Notes: a model not told the origin generated them from the letters alone. Shown: positions 1 to 10,254, counted from the stretch's first letter. The stretch is DNA of 64,000 bases from Danio rerio (GCF_049306965.1 NC_133178.1:62884001-62948000), one strand, 5' to 3'. Program-made: numbers and translations.

Positions 1-275
1 TAAAGGACAAACCGCTCAACTGGACTGTAATCTGGGGACGGTGACTCATGTTGCTGGATGGTACAAACAGACTCCAGCAGGAGTTCCTCAGTATGTGACA
101 GTGTTTTATCACAGCTGGAGTTCACCTCGCTATGGATCTGGTTTCTCTGCTCCTAAATTCACATCAACATCTTCATCTTATTCGGATTATAGTCTGATCA
201 TCAGTAATGTGGATGTGAGTGATTCTGCAGTGTATTACTGTCAGACATATGACAGCTCTGTTAGAGAGTATGTAT
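1..275 (+). CDS. Ig light-chain V segment V1 (family A), 5' truncated by window edge
   Basis: Variable-domain exon of an Ig light chain, supplying CDR1 and CDR2 and most of CDR3 of the antigen-binding site. The window starts inside FR1 (SKGQTAQLDC); by alignment with V6 about 49 bases of exon plus leader and promoter lie outside. Visible: first Cys (LDC), GWYKQTP after a short CDR1, YGSGFSAPKFTS, DSAVYYC, and germline CDR3 QTYDSSVREYV. The coding part stops at base 275, just before the RSS heptamer. It matches V6 and V14 except for V instead of A in AGVPQYV. No stop or frameshift in the visible part, so probably functional. Confidence 0.93.
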
Positions 276-303
276 CACAGTGATTCACATCATGACAAAA
301 ACC
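276..303 (+). other. 12-RSS of V1
   Basis: Heptamer CACAGTG 276-282, 12-base spacer ATTCACATCATG, nonamer ACAAAAACC 295-303. Heptamer and nonamer are exact consensus RAG recognition sequences. Confidence 0.95.
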
Positions 304-1141
304 TCCTCAATGCTCACATTCACTTCTGCTTTTCAGAGAACAGATGAAAAACATGAAGCAGATTCAGTTTTACATTTAAACTAAAACATTGCTATAAGTT
401 AATATAAATTGTTATGGAATATTATAAGCACAGCATTATTGAATGCTTGATTGGCAGACAAATAGGAGACTCTGATATTATTCTTTCAGATCATTTTACC
501 AATTTAACAATCTTTACAGCAAGTCTACTAAAGAAAAATTAGTAGAAAAGTGTAATATTTGAGCAAGCCACAGGATGCAGCTTTGAAAATGATTAGAGTA
601 TTATGAAATAATGCATGTTGTGCACAGTAAACATGATCTATACTCGGTAATAGAGCGATCCTAAAGGTGTATGTTTTAAAATGTGATGTTTAAAGGCATT
701 ATTATTTTCGTTCACACATGTTCACACACAAATATTAGATATAATGTTATGCAGGGCTGGAGTGGGACTCCTTTTCAGCCCTGGAGTTTCAAGCCTTAGA
801 CCGGCCCAATTCAGTTCACGACTGACAATATTAAAGTAACCTCATTTCCAATTCAGTACTTCACAGTGAAGGTTTATTTGAACAGTTACACAATGTAATG
901 TTTAACAGTATCAGAATCTATTTTCTGTAAGAGTTAGTGCTCATAAATATCCAAACCTTAAAATGAAGAAATATCAAATAAATACAAATATATATTAAGC
1001 TATATGTAAAAAATAAAAATTAAGATTAAATGTATTGAATTTTCTATTGACACTATCACGTCCTTTTCAAGGAAGCTACTTTAGAACTTCAAATGTTTTT
1101 CATAAATATGAGAGCATTAAATGGTAGCTAAATCTCCAACA

Positions 1142-1481
1142 GGGGCGAGGCAGAGGCGCAGTGGGAAGCACATTCGCTTCACAGCTAGAAGGTCGCTGGG
1201 TCACTGGTTTGAACCTCGGCTCAGTTGGTGTTCTCCCTGCCCTCGCGTGGGTTTCCTCTGGGTGCTCCGGTTTCCCCCACAGTCCAAAGACATGTGGTAC
1301 AGGTGAATTGGGTTGGCTAAATAGTGTATGAGTGTGTGTGTGTGGATGTTTCCCAGAGATGGGTTGCAGCTGGAAGGGCATCCGCTGCGTAAAAACTTGC
1401 TGGATAAGTTGGTGGTTCATTCTGCTGTGGCGACCCTGCATTAATAAAGGGACTAAGCCGACAAGAAAATGAATGAATGAA
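1142..1481 (+). mobile_element. DANA-type tRNA-derived SINE, copy in block 1
   Basis: The body has the tRNA-like head (GCGCAGTGGGAAGCACATTC, GGTCGCTGGGTCACTGG), the middle cassette GTGGGTTTCCTCTGGGTGCT, the TGGATGTTTCCCAGAGATGG cassette and the 3' AAGCCGACAAGAAAATGAAT end with (GAAT)n tail, as in zebrafish DANA. A 13-base target duplication TAAATCTCCAACA flanks it at 1129-1141 and 1482-1494, so it is a complete insertion. The same duplication surrounds the copies in blocks 2 and 4: one insertion, later carried along by block duplication. Confidence 0.85.
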
Positions 1482-1982
1482 TAAATCTCCAACACTATTC
1501 TTTAAAACATCACAATGTCCTTTTCTGCAATATCTGAATATATATTCTGTGCAAAATTGTTTAGATATCCAGTCTTTAAACACAAATAAAGAATAAAACA
1601 AGTATTGCACTGTTATCTGCCAGATATTTTTAACCACAGTATTACTTTCTAATAATGGCTTCATCTTTTTCCCCTTTTTAGCTTTCTGATCAAGTTAAGT
1701 CAGATTTATTAATTTAGTGAATCATCTGATTTCATTAATTGTCTCAAGGCAGTTTTCATTAAGCAGGTATAATATTTAATAATATTAATATTAATAATTC
1801 GTATTCTTATATTCACTCAATGACTACCTGCCCATTCTAGTGTGTTGGGCTCATGACTGGTGTTTGGTAACGTTACGGGGCCTGGCTCTTTACTGTTAAC
1901 AGCAAACTGGACAAGAGTCATCATTAACCTGCAGGCTGCATTCTGCTCATGGGGCTGCGACAAAATAATTAAAAAGAGTGGA

Positions 1983-1985
1983 AAA

Positions 1986-2024
<39 letters not shown>

Positions 2025-2028
2025 ATGA

Positions 2029-2074
<46 letters not shown>
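1983..2074. repeat. (AAAT)n/(GAAA)n microsatellite
   Basis: About 44 bases of AAAT units followed by about 48 bases of GAAA units. The array length differs in blocks 2 and 4, which shifts the block 1/block 2 alignment by 12 bases. Confidence 0.9.
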
Positions 2075-2075
<1 letters not shown>

Positions 2076-2299
2076 TACGACTGTTGACAGTGCAGTCAGC
2101 TATAGGGACACCAGCACTCATGGCCCCAGAAATACTCCCGGTCCTCTTGATTTGCCAATCATGGCCCATACCTGAATTACCCCTAAAAAGTAATTTACGC
2201 AGTACAACCATCCAAAGCATCAATTAAATACCCAAAAAGAGTGCCCACATTTGTAATGCTGGTATTTTCTGGAATTTAGCTCAGACTTTTTTTTTTTTT

Positions 2300-2513
2300 T
2301 ACTCAAAGTGTCTATGAGACTCTCTACAAGAGGCATCAGACACGTCCTGCTGGTTGATGTGCTGGGCAATGCTCAAATCGCCCATCTTAACTTTGAGAAT
2401 GAACAGATAAAGGAAAAGTCTGGAGGGTCATTGACTTCTGCATCTTCAGGTCTGATGATGTAAATTCCAGTGACTGTATAAGCCACGTCTCTCTCCAACA
2501 TCCTCAAAGTGTC
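2300..2513 (-). other. Antisense exon-like stretch of unknown origin
   Basis: On the minus strand a TTGTGTGTGTTGTGCAG acceptor-like site is followed by an open stretch reading DTLRMLERDVAYTVTGIY and IIRPEDAEVND, then a stop. An overlapping frame continues with KVKMGDLSIAQHINQQDV and runs to a stop next to an A-rich run (2287-2300 on the + strand as T). The composition looks like coding sequence, but I do not recognise the protein. The change of frame suggests a broken gene piece. Copies lie at 19058-19260, 32937-33143 and 46154-46370. It could also be chance. Confidence 0.3.
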
Positions 2514-3144
2514 CTGCACAACACACACAGAGTAACACTGCTCAGCCATTATATGAGCATCAACAAATGCAGGATTAGGAAATCTGATCTCAGCATTTCA
2601 TCCAAAACTAGAAATAGCAAGAAGAAATAAATAATAACAATTAAATCTGACTATAGGTTTTAAGATACAGTAAAGACAGCAACACTCTCTGGTGTCTGCA
2701 ATACTAAGTTTACATTAACTATTCAGACTTCTGTACAGTGTTTGTTTTGATTCATGCACCCATCCTCTAATGTTTTTGAGTTAAAAGGCTGATCTGGGAT
2801 GGGCTTAAATGAGGTTAAATATTGATTAATTTGTCTCTAAAATGCATTAAAGAGACTATCAAAATAAAGTGATACCCACCTTTCTAAGCTCAGCACAGCT
2901 TCAGCGATAATACTGTTAGCAGAATAACACTGACTAGTGTTGATTTAACTCTAGACACTCGGCTGTAAACTCTGACAAAAAGCATATGAACATTAGATGA
3001 AGCAGTTGGTGTTTGCTGATGGAGTGATTGTGTGAAGTGTGGAGCTCCTCCCTCTGTCAGAGTTTCTCTTCTCTATATGAGCGTCTCCTTCTCTCTGATC
3101 GTCTTCATGTCTCTAAACTCAAACTGCTCCTCACAGGCCAGATC

Positions 3145-3609
3145 ATGCTGATCATCTTCTACTGCTCTCTCCTCACTCTTCTGTCATGTAAGTCACACAT
3201 TTCACTGCAGACATGCCGATCTCTCAGCAGAGACGACAGATTCATCACATTCATATTATTGATTATTATTTTACAGGTGTCAGATGTGCGAAAGTGCTCA
3301 CTCAGAAACCCTCCATAATGACTGAAGACAAGGGCAGATCTGTGACTCTGGACTGTAATATTGAAAAGGAGGAGAATTATTATGTCAGCTGGTATAAACA
3401 GACTCCAAACACAGCTCCTCAGTTTGTGTTGAGATATTATCATGCTCACAGCTCACCTGGTGCATATGGGGATGGTTTTACCTCCAGCCGCTTCACATCT
3501 AAAGCTCAATCAAGTATTGACTATAGTCTGATCATCAGTAATGTGGCTGTGAGTGATTCTGCAGTGTATTACTGTCAGACATGGGACAACACTGCTAAAG
3601 AGTATGTAT
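3145..3609 (+). CDS. Ig light-chain V segment V2 (family B)
   Basis: Two exons. Leader 3145-3187 (MLIIFYCSLLTLLS, then T of a split Cys codon) ends at a GTAAGT donor; V exon 3277-3609 follows TTTTACAG. The mature start is near CAKVLTQKPS. Ig fold marks: Cys in LDC, WYKQTP, YGDGFTSSRFTSK, DSAVYYC; germline CDR3 QTWDNTAKEYV. CDR2 region YYHAHSSPGAYG is long, as in sigma chains. A TATA-like CTATATGA (3073-3080) sits 65 bases before the start codon, and no ATGTAAAT octamer is visible upstream, unlike families A and C. The translated product is the same as V7. Confidence 0.94.
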
Positions 3610-3637
3610 CACAGTGATTCACATCATGACAAAAACC
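3610..3637 (+). other. 12-RSS of V2
   Basis: Heptamer 3610-3616, nonamer 3629-3637; same bases as the V1 signal, spacer included. Confidence 0.95.
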
Positions 3638-4051
3638 TCCTCACTGCATTCACTTCTGCTTTTGGCTAACAGATGATACTGTAAGAGCTCGACTTCACAT
3701 TACAGTGAATGAAAAACAGATCATTTCATATCTTTAATATTGAGTCCTGTAATTTCATTTATCTCCTAATTTGCCTTTATTTTTGTGCTGTTTGGATCTG
3801 GACAGTTTCTGACTCAGTTTATATAGCAGTGTCTGCAGATTGAAGCGACTCGCTCTTTATTGCAAAGACAAACGGTCAAATTGAATACAAACACTTAATA
3901 ATGATTACAGGACTCTACACACATTGGTCATTCTCTGTGTGTCCTACACAATACAGGTGTAACATCCTTTAAGGCTCCTATATCTGATCATGTCTAGTGC
4001 AGTATATCAGTGACTCTCTAATGCTGTGTTGAACTGGATCTCACTGGTGAG

Positions 4052-4428
4052 TCTTAAAATGTCTTAAATTTCAAAAACTCAATTTTAGGCATTAAAAAGT
4101 CTTAAATTGACTGAAATATTGTGTTGTAGGACTGAAACCAATTTAAACAGGTCTTAGTTTTGTAATGTAAAGCTATTTAATTGGGCCGACACACATCCAA
4201 TCACTAATAATCATCACAATAAGAGTTTATTTATTAACTGTTTATACTAATATGGTGTAATTATCTTCCTTATACAATAACATTTGTTTTATATGTTTTA
4301 AACTGGGCCATTAGACAAAATCATTAGTGTTTAGCCTTGTCTAAGTGTGAATTTCATTCATAATGGGTTTCCAAAAGGTCTTAAAAGTCTTAAATGTGAT
4401 GTGATGAAACCTGTAGAAACCCTGAAAC
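4052..4428. repeat. GTCTTAAA-rich repeat block in B-to-C spacer
   Basis: AT-rich block that begins and ends with GTCTTAAAA(A/T)GTCTTAAAT motifs (start 4052, end about 4375-4428), resembling a short DNA element common in fish genomes. Copies follow V7 (about 20798-21170), V9 (about 28554-28926) and V15 (about 47860-48232). It is absent after V4. Family not determined. Confidence 0.4.
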
Positions 4429-5202
4429 TGCTCACAGAGATTTTTTGAGTCCTCATGATGAATTTATGAGATTTGTTCTTATTTTGGGTGAATTTTTGCT
4501 CCAGATGTTAATTTTAACAGTGTGTTATCAACATTTCAACATGCGACATCACAAATTACATCCTTAAATGTCTTTATGTAACTCTAATATCAGTGCTTAA
4601 CACAGTGAATTATTAGTGGCAGAAGAGCAGCTCCTGTCTAAAGCTTTATCAGTTCAGTTTTGAGCTTCTGTTAGTGGAGAAATGCTGAGAAATGAAGTCT
4701 GTTTCATACACTGCTGCACACGACTCAATAACTCGACTATTCTGAACCCACATGTGTAACTTCATTTATTATTTTGTGTCTCTGAGTGGAGAATTAGTTT
4801 CTTCTTTTACTGAACTCGACCGCTTTAGACGGCTTCTTCATCTTCTGCTCCTGAATTCAGTCATTGTGAAGTGAAGCTCAGTTTAGAAGAGCTGAGAGTC
4901 AGAGCACAGGAGACCCGGGTCTGATCCTTACTGAAGTCAGATCCTCACAGCACATCTTCAGCCCTGCAGATACAGAACAAACTCACTAAAACATTTACAC
5001 CTTCATTATAAACCACAGCTAGAGAGGATTATGTGTGGGATTCATCTGATATTGCTCTAGAATTAGTGACTGTTTTCTGCTCTTCCTGATGTTTATCTGC
5101 ATAAAACACACACCAATGAAGAGCAGAGAGACGTGAATTATGACCTGAAGTGGATGCAGTGAACCCTGACTCACATAACTGTACATGCTCACGCTCAGGA
5201 GA

Positions 5203-5232
5203 CACCTGTTAGCTCAGCAGGTTTATGTAAAT
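5203..5232 (+). promoter_or_regulatory. E-box/octamer promoter module of V3
   Basis: CACCTG (5203-5208), 16 bases, then ATGTAAAT (5225-5232), one mismatch from the Ig octamer ATGCAAAT. It lies 128 bases before the V3 start codon. The same pair precedes every family A and C V segment. Confidence 0.6.
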
Positions 5233-5359
5233 GACTGTGAAACTGAGGCCGGGCGTCTCTTTTAGTGTCTCTACAGTCTTCAAGTTTCTCTCTCTGATCA
5301 TCTCAGCTTTATTCTACAGCACTGCTCATCTTTACACGTCACAGACACCAAATCACAAG

Positions 5360-5801
5360 ATGATCTCAATATTCTGCTCTGTCTGCACTCTTCTGACCTG
5401 TGAGTTTCCTCATGTCTGATGGACAGTTTAAAGTGTTGGACACACGATCTCATGTAAAGCTTGTGTTTGTTCTGCAGGTGTCAGTGGAGTGACTGTAGTG
5501 ACTCAGAGTCCAGTAATCACAGTCAGTAAAGGACAAACCGCTCAACTGGACTGTAATCTGGGGACGGTGACTGATTATCCTGCTGTATGGTACAAACAGA
5601 CTCCAGCAGGAGTTCCTCAGTATGTGTTATACGATTATCATAGCAGTTCTCCTATCTATGGATCTGGTTTCTCTGCTCCTAAATTCACATCAACACACTC
5701 ATCTACATCAGATTATCGTCTGATTATCAGTAATGTGGATGTGAGTGATTCTGCAGTGTATTACTGTGCAACATGGGACGACACTGCTAGTGAGTGGGTA
5801 T
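5360..5801 (+). CDS. Ig light-chain V segment V3 (family C)
   Basis: Leader exon 5360-5399 (MISIFCSVCTLLT plus T), GTGAGT donor, 78-base intron, V exon 5478-5801 after TTCTGCAG. FR1 SGVTVVTQSPVITVSKGQ, Cys in LDC, CDR1 around DYPAV, WYKQTPAGVPQYV, DSAVYYC, germline CDR3 ATWDDTASEWV. CDR2 (YDYHSSSPIYG) is one residue shorter than in other C-family segments. FR3 has DYRLIISN where most have DYSLIISN. The ATW..EWV CDR3 type is shared with V9 and V11 of other families. Open throughout; probably functional. Confidence 0.94.
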
Positions 5802-5829
5802 CACAGTGATTCACATCATGACAAAAACC
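5802..5829 (+). other. 12-RSS of V3
   Basis: Heptamer 5802-5808, nonamer 5821-5829; same bases as the V1 signal. Confidence 0.95.
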
Positions 5830-6173
5830 TCCTCAATGCTCACATTCACTTCTGCTTTTACACAACAGATGATCAGAGCTCAACTTCACATCTAGGATTA
5901 ATAACACAGCACAGATTCTGCATTTTCACTACATTATATTTCACTTAATCATTAAAATTAACATTAAATTACTTTTAGTGAAGTTTATTTATAAACTTAT
6001 ATCGAGAGGAGCACGTGATTATGATTGAACACGGCTGGTTCTGCATTAGCACACATGATCCACCAATCAGGTCATTCCTAACCCACTATAAAGAGTCAGG
6101 GTTTTTCACTACAGTCATCTTCGATTTGAAGAATCCCCCCTTCCACCCCTACCTCTTCACCTTTCCCTCCATA

Positions 6174-6362
6174 GGGCGGCACGGTGGCCCAGTGATTAGC
6201 ACTGTCGCCTCACAGCAATAACGTCACCAGTTCTAGTCCTTCAACAGGCCGGTGGTCGTTTCTGTGTGTAGTTTGCATGTTCTTCCCGTGCTTGCGTGGG
6301 TTTTCCTCGGGTCCTCCGGTTTCCTCCCACATTCCAAAAATATGCACAACAAGTAAATTGAT
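6174..6362 (+). mobile_element. 5' part of a tRNA-derived SINE (C-to-B spacer, block 1)
   Basis: GGGCGGCACGGTGGCCCAGT, TAGCACTGTCGCCTCACAGC, then GTAGTTTGCATGTTCTTCCC and GGTCCTCCGGTTTCCTCCCA match the head and middle of the DANA/HE-like fish SINE group. The 3' cassettes are missing. A copy sits in the same place in block 3 (30679-30866), so the insertion predates the block duplication. Confidence 0.65.
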
Positions 6363-7332
6363 AAAATCTGAATTTTGCACTACAGTTAATCTGTCACCCT
6401 GCAGCATATCTTTCATAGCATTCAATTTTTAGTCATCAGTTTTTATCAAGGGGGAGTTGTCGAGATCTACCTGAGCTCAAGGCTCCCCTCTCGCCCTTCA
6501 AACGTGAGGGAACCCAGGGCTCAAGAACCTTTTGGCTCAAAGCTCTCTCCCGGGACAGCATGCCAAACTTGCTTATAATCAATCATCAGCTAAGTGTGAA
6601 CTCTTGAAATGAAGATTAATTTGGCATGCATTGATTAACAGATCATCCAGACTGATCTTTCCATATAATGACGAATAACAACAACAAAAAGATCAAAAAC
6701 AGGTACTGATGTGATATAGTCAGCTTTATCAGTAGTTTGTGTGATACTGTACATACAGTAGGCATGCTTCATTCATGTATTCATATGTGCTGTTAAATAA
6801 ATAATAATTAATGATTGAGATATGCGTTTTCAGTGTGTCTGTGATAATGAGTGGATTCTGATTTATTCAGTAACCTGTAATGGTCTATTTCAACAGACAT
6901 GCAATTCTCTTGGACAACCTATTTTTGTTATACAATATGGTGAAATGGACCAAACGGTAACAAATATCTGACAAACCCTGAGCTGTCAGTCAGGAGTGTG
7001 CAGTGTGTGTGGGGCAGTAATGATGAACTGATCTAGACGGTGAGTTTAACCCTGTCAACTATTAATCATTTAATTATCTTTCTAACTTCAGTGATAATAC
7101 TGTTAGCAGAATAACACTGACAAGTGTTGATTTAACTCTAGACACTCGGCTGTGAACTCTGACATAAAGCATATGACACATTAGATGAAGCAGTTGGTGT
7201 TTGCTGATGGAGTGATTGTGTGAAGTGTGGAGCTCCTCCCTCTGTCAGAGTTTCTCTTCTCTATATGAGCGTCTCCTTCTCTCTGATCGTCTTCATGTCT
7301 CTAAACTCAAACTGCTCCTCACAGGCCAGATC

Positions 7333-7794
7333 ATGCTGATCATCTTCTACTGCTCTCTCCTCACTCTTCTGTCATGTAAGTCACACATTTCACTGCAGAC
7401 ATGCCGATCTCTCAGCAGAGACGACAGATTCATCACATTCATATTATTGATTATTATTTTACAGGTGTCAGATGTGCGAAAGTGCTCACTCAGAAACCCT
7501 CCATAATGACTGAAGACAAGGGCAGATCTGTAACTCTGGACTGTAATGTTGAGAAGGATGAGAGTTATATCTACTGGTATAAACAGACTCCAAACGCAGC
7601 TCCTCAGTTTGTGTTGAGATATTATCATTCTCACAGCTCACCTGATCTCTATGGGAATGGTTTTACCTCCAGCCGCTTCACATCTAAAGCTCAGTCAAAG
7701 ATTGATTATAGTCTGATCATCAGTAATGTGGATGTGAGTGATTCTGCAGTGTATTACTGTCAGACATGGGACAACACTGCTAAAGAGTATGTAT
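7333..7794 (+). CDS. Ig light-chain V segment V4 (family B)
   Basis: Leader exon 7333-7375 (MLIIFYCSLLTLLS), V exon 7465-7794. TATA-like CTATATGA at 7261-7268. CDR1 NVEKDESYIY is one residue shorter than in V2 and ends YWYKQTP rather than SWYKQTP. CDR2 YYHSHSSPDLYGNG, FR3 KAQSKIDYSL, germline CDR3 QTWDNTAKEYV. The canonical Cys pair and Trp are present and the frame is open. V4 is the second B-family member of block 1; block 3 carries V11 at the corresponding place, after a similar C-to-B spacer. Confidence 0.94.
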
Positions 7795-7822
7795 CACAGT
7801 GATTCACATCATGACAAAAACC
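7795..7822 (+). other. 12-RSS of V4
   Basis: Heptamer 7795-7801, nonamer 7814-7822; consensus. Confidence 0.95.
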
Positions 7823-8575
7823 TCCTCACTGCATTCACTTCTGCTTTTGGACAACAGATGATACTTTAAGAGCTCGACTTCACATTTCAGTGAATAAAAA
7901 ACAGATTTTAATTTTTTATTATTGAGTCCTGTTATTGAATTTATCTCTTAATTTGCCTTTATTTGTGTGCTGTTTGGATCTGGACAGTTTCTGACTCAGT
8001 TTATATAGCAGTATCTGTACATTAAAGCAACTCATTCCTTGGTGCAAAGACAGACAATGAAAGGGAGTACAAACATTTAATAATGATTACAGGACTGTAC
8101 AAACATTGGTCATTCTCTGTGTGTCCTACACAATACAGGTGTAACATCCTTTAAGGCTCATATATCAGATCATGACTAGTGCAGTATATCAGTGACTCTC
8201 TAATGCTGTGTTGAACTGGATCTCACTGGTGAAGCATCTGATATCGAATGGCAGTGATGATGTTGATACTCACAGCTGGTTTTCTGAATTCAGTCAATTA
8301 AATCAAGAGAAGCATTGAGTCTTTGCAAGAGTTTGTTTTGAAAATAACTCTTCAGCAAACTGCAATAGCGGTTTATCAGGACAGGAGACTGAGTAGGGAT
8401 GGCAAGACCAGACAGGAGGTGGTGACAGCCTTATGAGGCACAGCTGACCAAGCAAAATTGATAAGGATAAGCCAGACGGGGATGACACTGAAGGCCTGCT
8501 GAAAACGACAAATATACGAAGACAACTCAAACTCACAAACAACATCACAGAAAGAAACAAACACGGTCGAATCAC

Positions 8576-8610
8576 AAGAAGAAGAAGACGACGACGACGA
8601 CGAAGAAGAA
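8576..8610. repeat. AAG/ACG trinucleotide microsatellite
   Basis: Runs of GAAGAAGAA, GACGACGACG and GAAGAAGAA in the block-1-specific part of the V4-V5 spacer. Confidence 0.8.
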
Positions 8611-8805
8611 ACAGTATCACAAGCAGCAACAAGATGCAACAGGTAACAATGAACGGACAAAGACGAGAGTGAAGAGATCACATTATAAAGTGAGGAAAGA
8701 ATATGAGGACCAGGTGTAAACACAGAGACTAACGAGAACTAGATGAGGGCTAAACAAGGGGGTGTGGAGGAACAGAGGAGCACATGGTGAACACAAAAGC
8801 TGCAG

Positions 8806-8951
8806 TCGACTTCATGCAGCGCTGGACAGACCAATCAAAATCTGTCTTAAAGCGGTGCATGCTGGATAGAAACTTTGTCCGGATTGATGCTGCGCCGATG
8901 TCACATGACTGACAGATTTCGATCAAACTGTGCAGCGCTGCATGAAGTCGA
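8806..8951. mobile_element. Small palindromic MITE-like element
   Basis: Inverted arms of about 41 bases: TCGACTTCATGCAGCGCTG starts the left arm (8806-8846), and CAGCGCTGCATGAAGTCGA ends the right arm (8911-8951). Inner parts end and start with TCTGTC/GACAGA. The spacer is 64 bases. No clear target duplication was seen, so the superfamily is open. Confidence 0.6.
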
Positions 8952-9625
8952 ACACACCTATACACTGGTTGAGCCATGTGTTCATACACAACATGTAACA
9001 TAGACCCATGACACAAATTATATCAACTTTACATCATTAAATAATTAAATGTCTTTACATTACTCTAATACCAGTCCTTACCAGAGTGAATTATTAGTGG
9101 CAGAAGAGCAGCTCCTGTCTAAACCTTTATTTGTTCAGTTCTGAGCTTCTGTTACTGGAGAAACGCTGAGAAACCCAGAGACTGTTATTTATTATTTTGT
9201 GTCTCTGAGTGGAGAATTAGTTTCTTCTTTTACTGAACTCGACCGCTTTAGACGGCTTCTTCATCTTCTGCTCCTGAATTCAGTCATTGTGAAGTGAAGC
9301 TCAGTTTAGAAGAGCTGAGAGTCAGAGCACAGGAGACCCGGGTCTGATCCTTACTGAAGTCAGATCCTCACAGCACATCTTCAGCCCTGCAGATACAGAA
9401 CAAACTCACTAAAACATTTACACCTTCATTATAAACCACAGCTAGAGAGGATTATGTGTGGGATTCATCTGATATTGCTCTAGAATTAGTGACTGTTTTC
9501 TGCTCTTCCTGATGTTTATCTGCATAAAACACACATCAATGAAGAGCAGAGAGACGTGAATTATGACCTGAAGTGGATGCAGTGAACCCTGACTCACATA
9601 ACTGTACATGCTCACACACATGAGA

Positions 9626-9655
9626 CACCTGTTAGCTCAGCAGGTTTATGTAAAT
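9626..9655 (+). promoter_or_regulatory. E-box/octamer promoter module of V5
   Basis: CACCTG 9626-9631, 16-base gap, ATGTAAAT 9648-9655; 127 bases before the leader start codon. Confidence 0.6.
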
Positions 9656-9781
9656 GACTGTGAAACTGAGGCGGGCGTCTCTTTTAGTGTCTCTACAGTC
9701 TTCAAGTTTCTCTCTCTGATCATCTCAGCTTTATTCTACAGCACTGCTCATCTTTACACGTCACAGACACCAAATCACAAG

Positions 9782-10226
9782 ATGATCTCAATATTCTGCT
9801 CTGTCTGCACTCTTCTGACCTGTGAGTTTCCTCATGTCTGATGGACAGTTTAAAGTGTTGGACACACGATCTCATGTAAAGCTTGTGTTTGTTCTGCAGG
9901 TGTCAGTGGAGTGACTGTAGTGACTCAGAGTCCAGTAATCTCAGTCAGTAAAGGACAAACCGCTCAACTGGACTGTAATCTGGGGACGGTGACTGGTTCT
10001 CAAGCTGTATGGTACAAACAGACTCCAGCAGGAGTTCCTCAGTATGTGCTACAATTTTATCATGGCTGGAGTTCACCTTACTATGGATCTGGTTTCTCTG
10101 CTCCTAAATTCACATCAACACATTCATCTAAATCAGATTATAGTCTGATCATCAGTAATGTGGTTGTGAGTGATTCTGCAGTGTATTACTGTCAGACATG
10201 GGACAGCTCTGTTAGTGAGTACATAT
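9782..10226 (+). CDS. Ig light-chain V segment V5 (family C), J1-proximal
   Basis: Leader exon 9782-9821, V exon 9900-10226. FR1 has SPVISVSKGQ (S for T relative to other C members), CDR1 GSQAV, WYKQTPAGVPQYV, CDR2 QFYHGWSSPYYG, FR3 NVVVSDSAVYYC, germline CDR3 QTWDSSVSEYI. It is the only C-family segment with I at the last CDR3 position. It lies 650 bases upstream of the J1 heptamer, making it the closest partner for J1. Open and with an intact signal. Confidence 0.94.
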
Positions 10227-10254
10227 CACAGTGATTCACATCATGACAAAAACC
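10227..10254 (+). other. 12-RSS of V5
   Basis: Heptamer 10227-10233, nonamer 10246-10254; consensus. Confidence 0.95.

Larger units (their letters stand above)
753..2160. other. 1.4 kb segment present in A-to-B spacers of blocks 1, 2 and 4
   Basis: Aligning 304-3072 with the V11-V12 spacer shows flanking homology on both sides (ATATAATGTTATG before, CATACCTGAA after). These about 1,400 bases are missing in the V11-V12 spacer. The segment contains the DANA SINE, GCAGGGCTGGAGTGGGACTC-type sequence and the AAAT/GAAA microsatellite. Copies lie at about 17513-18908 and 44625-46018. It may be one insertion or several nested ones; ends were placed by eye. Confidence 0.5.

Noticed and set aside
1100-1495. 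Open frames of 61-131 codons over the DANA SINE on both strands (also blocks 2 and 4)
   Set aside because: They read through a non-coding tRNA-derived SINE.
3028-3318. Longer open frame starting before the B-family leader and running through the intron (repeated at each B segment)
   Set aside because: It contains the true leader start and donor; the upstream part is 5' UTR/promoter with the TATA-like box and the downstream part is intron.
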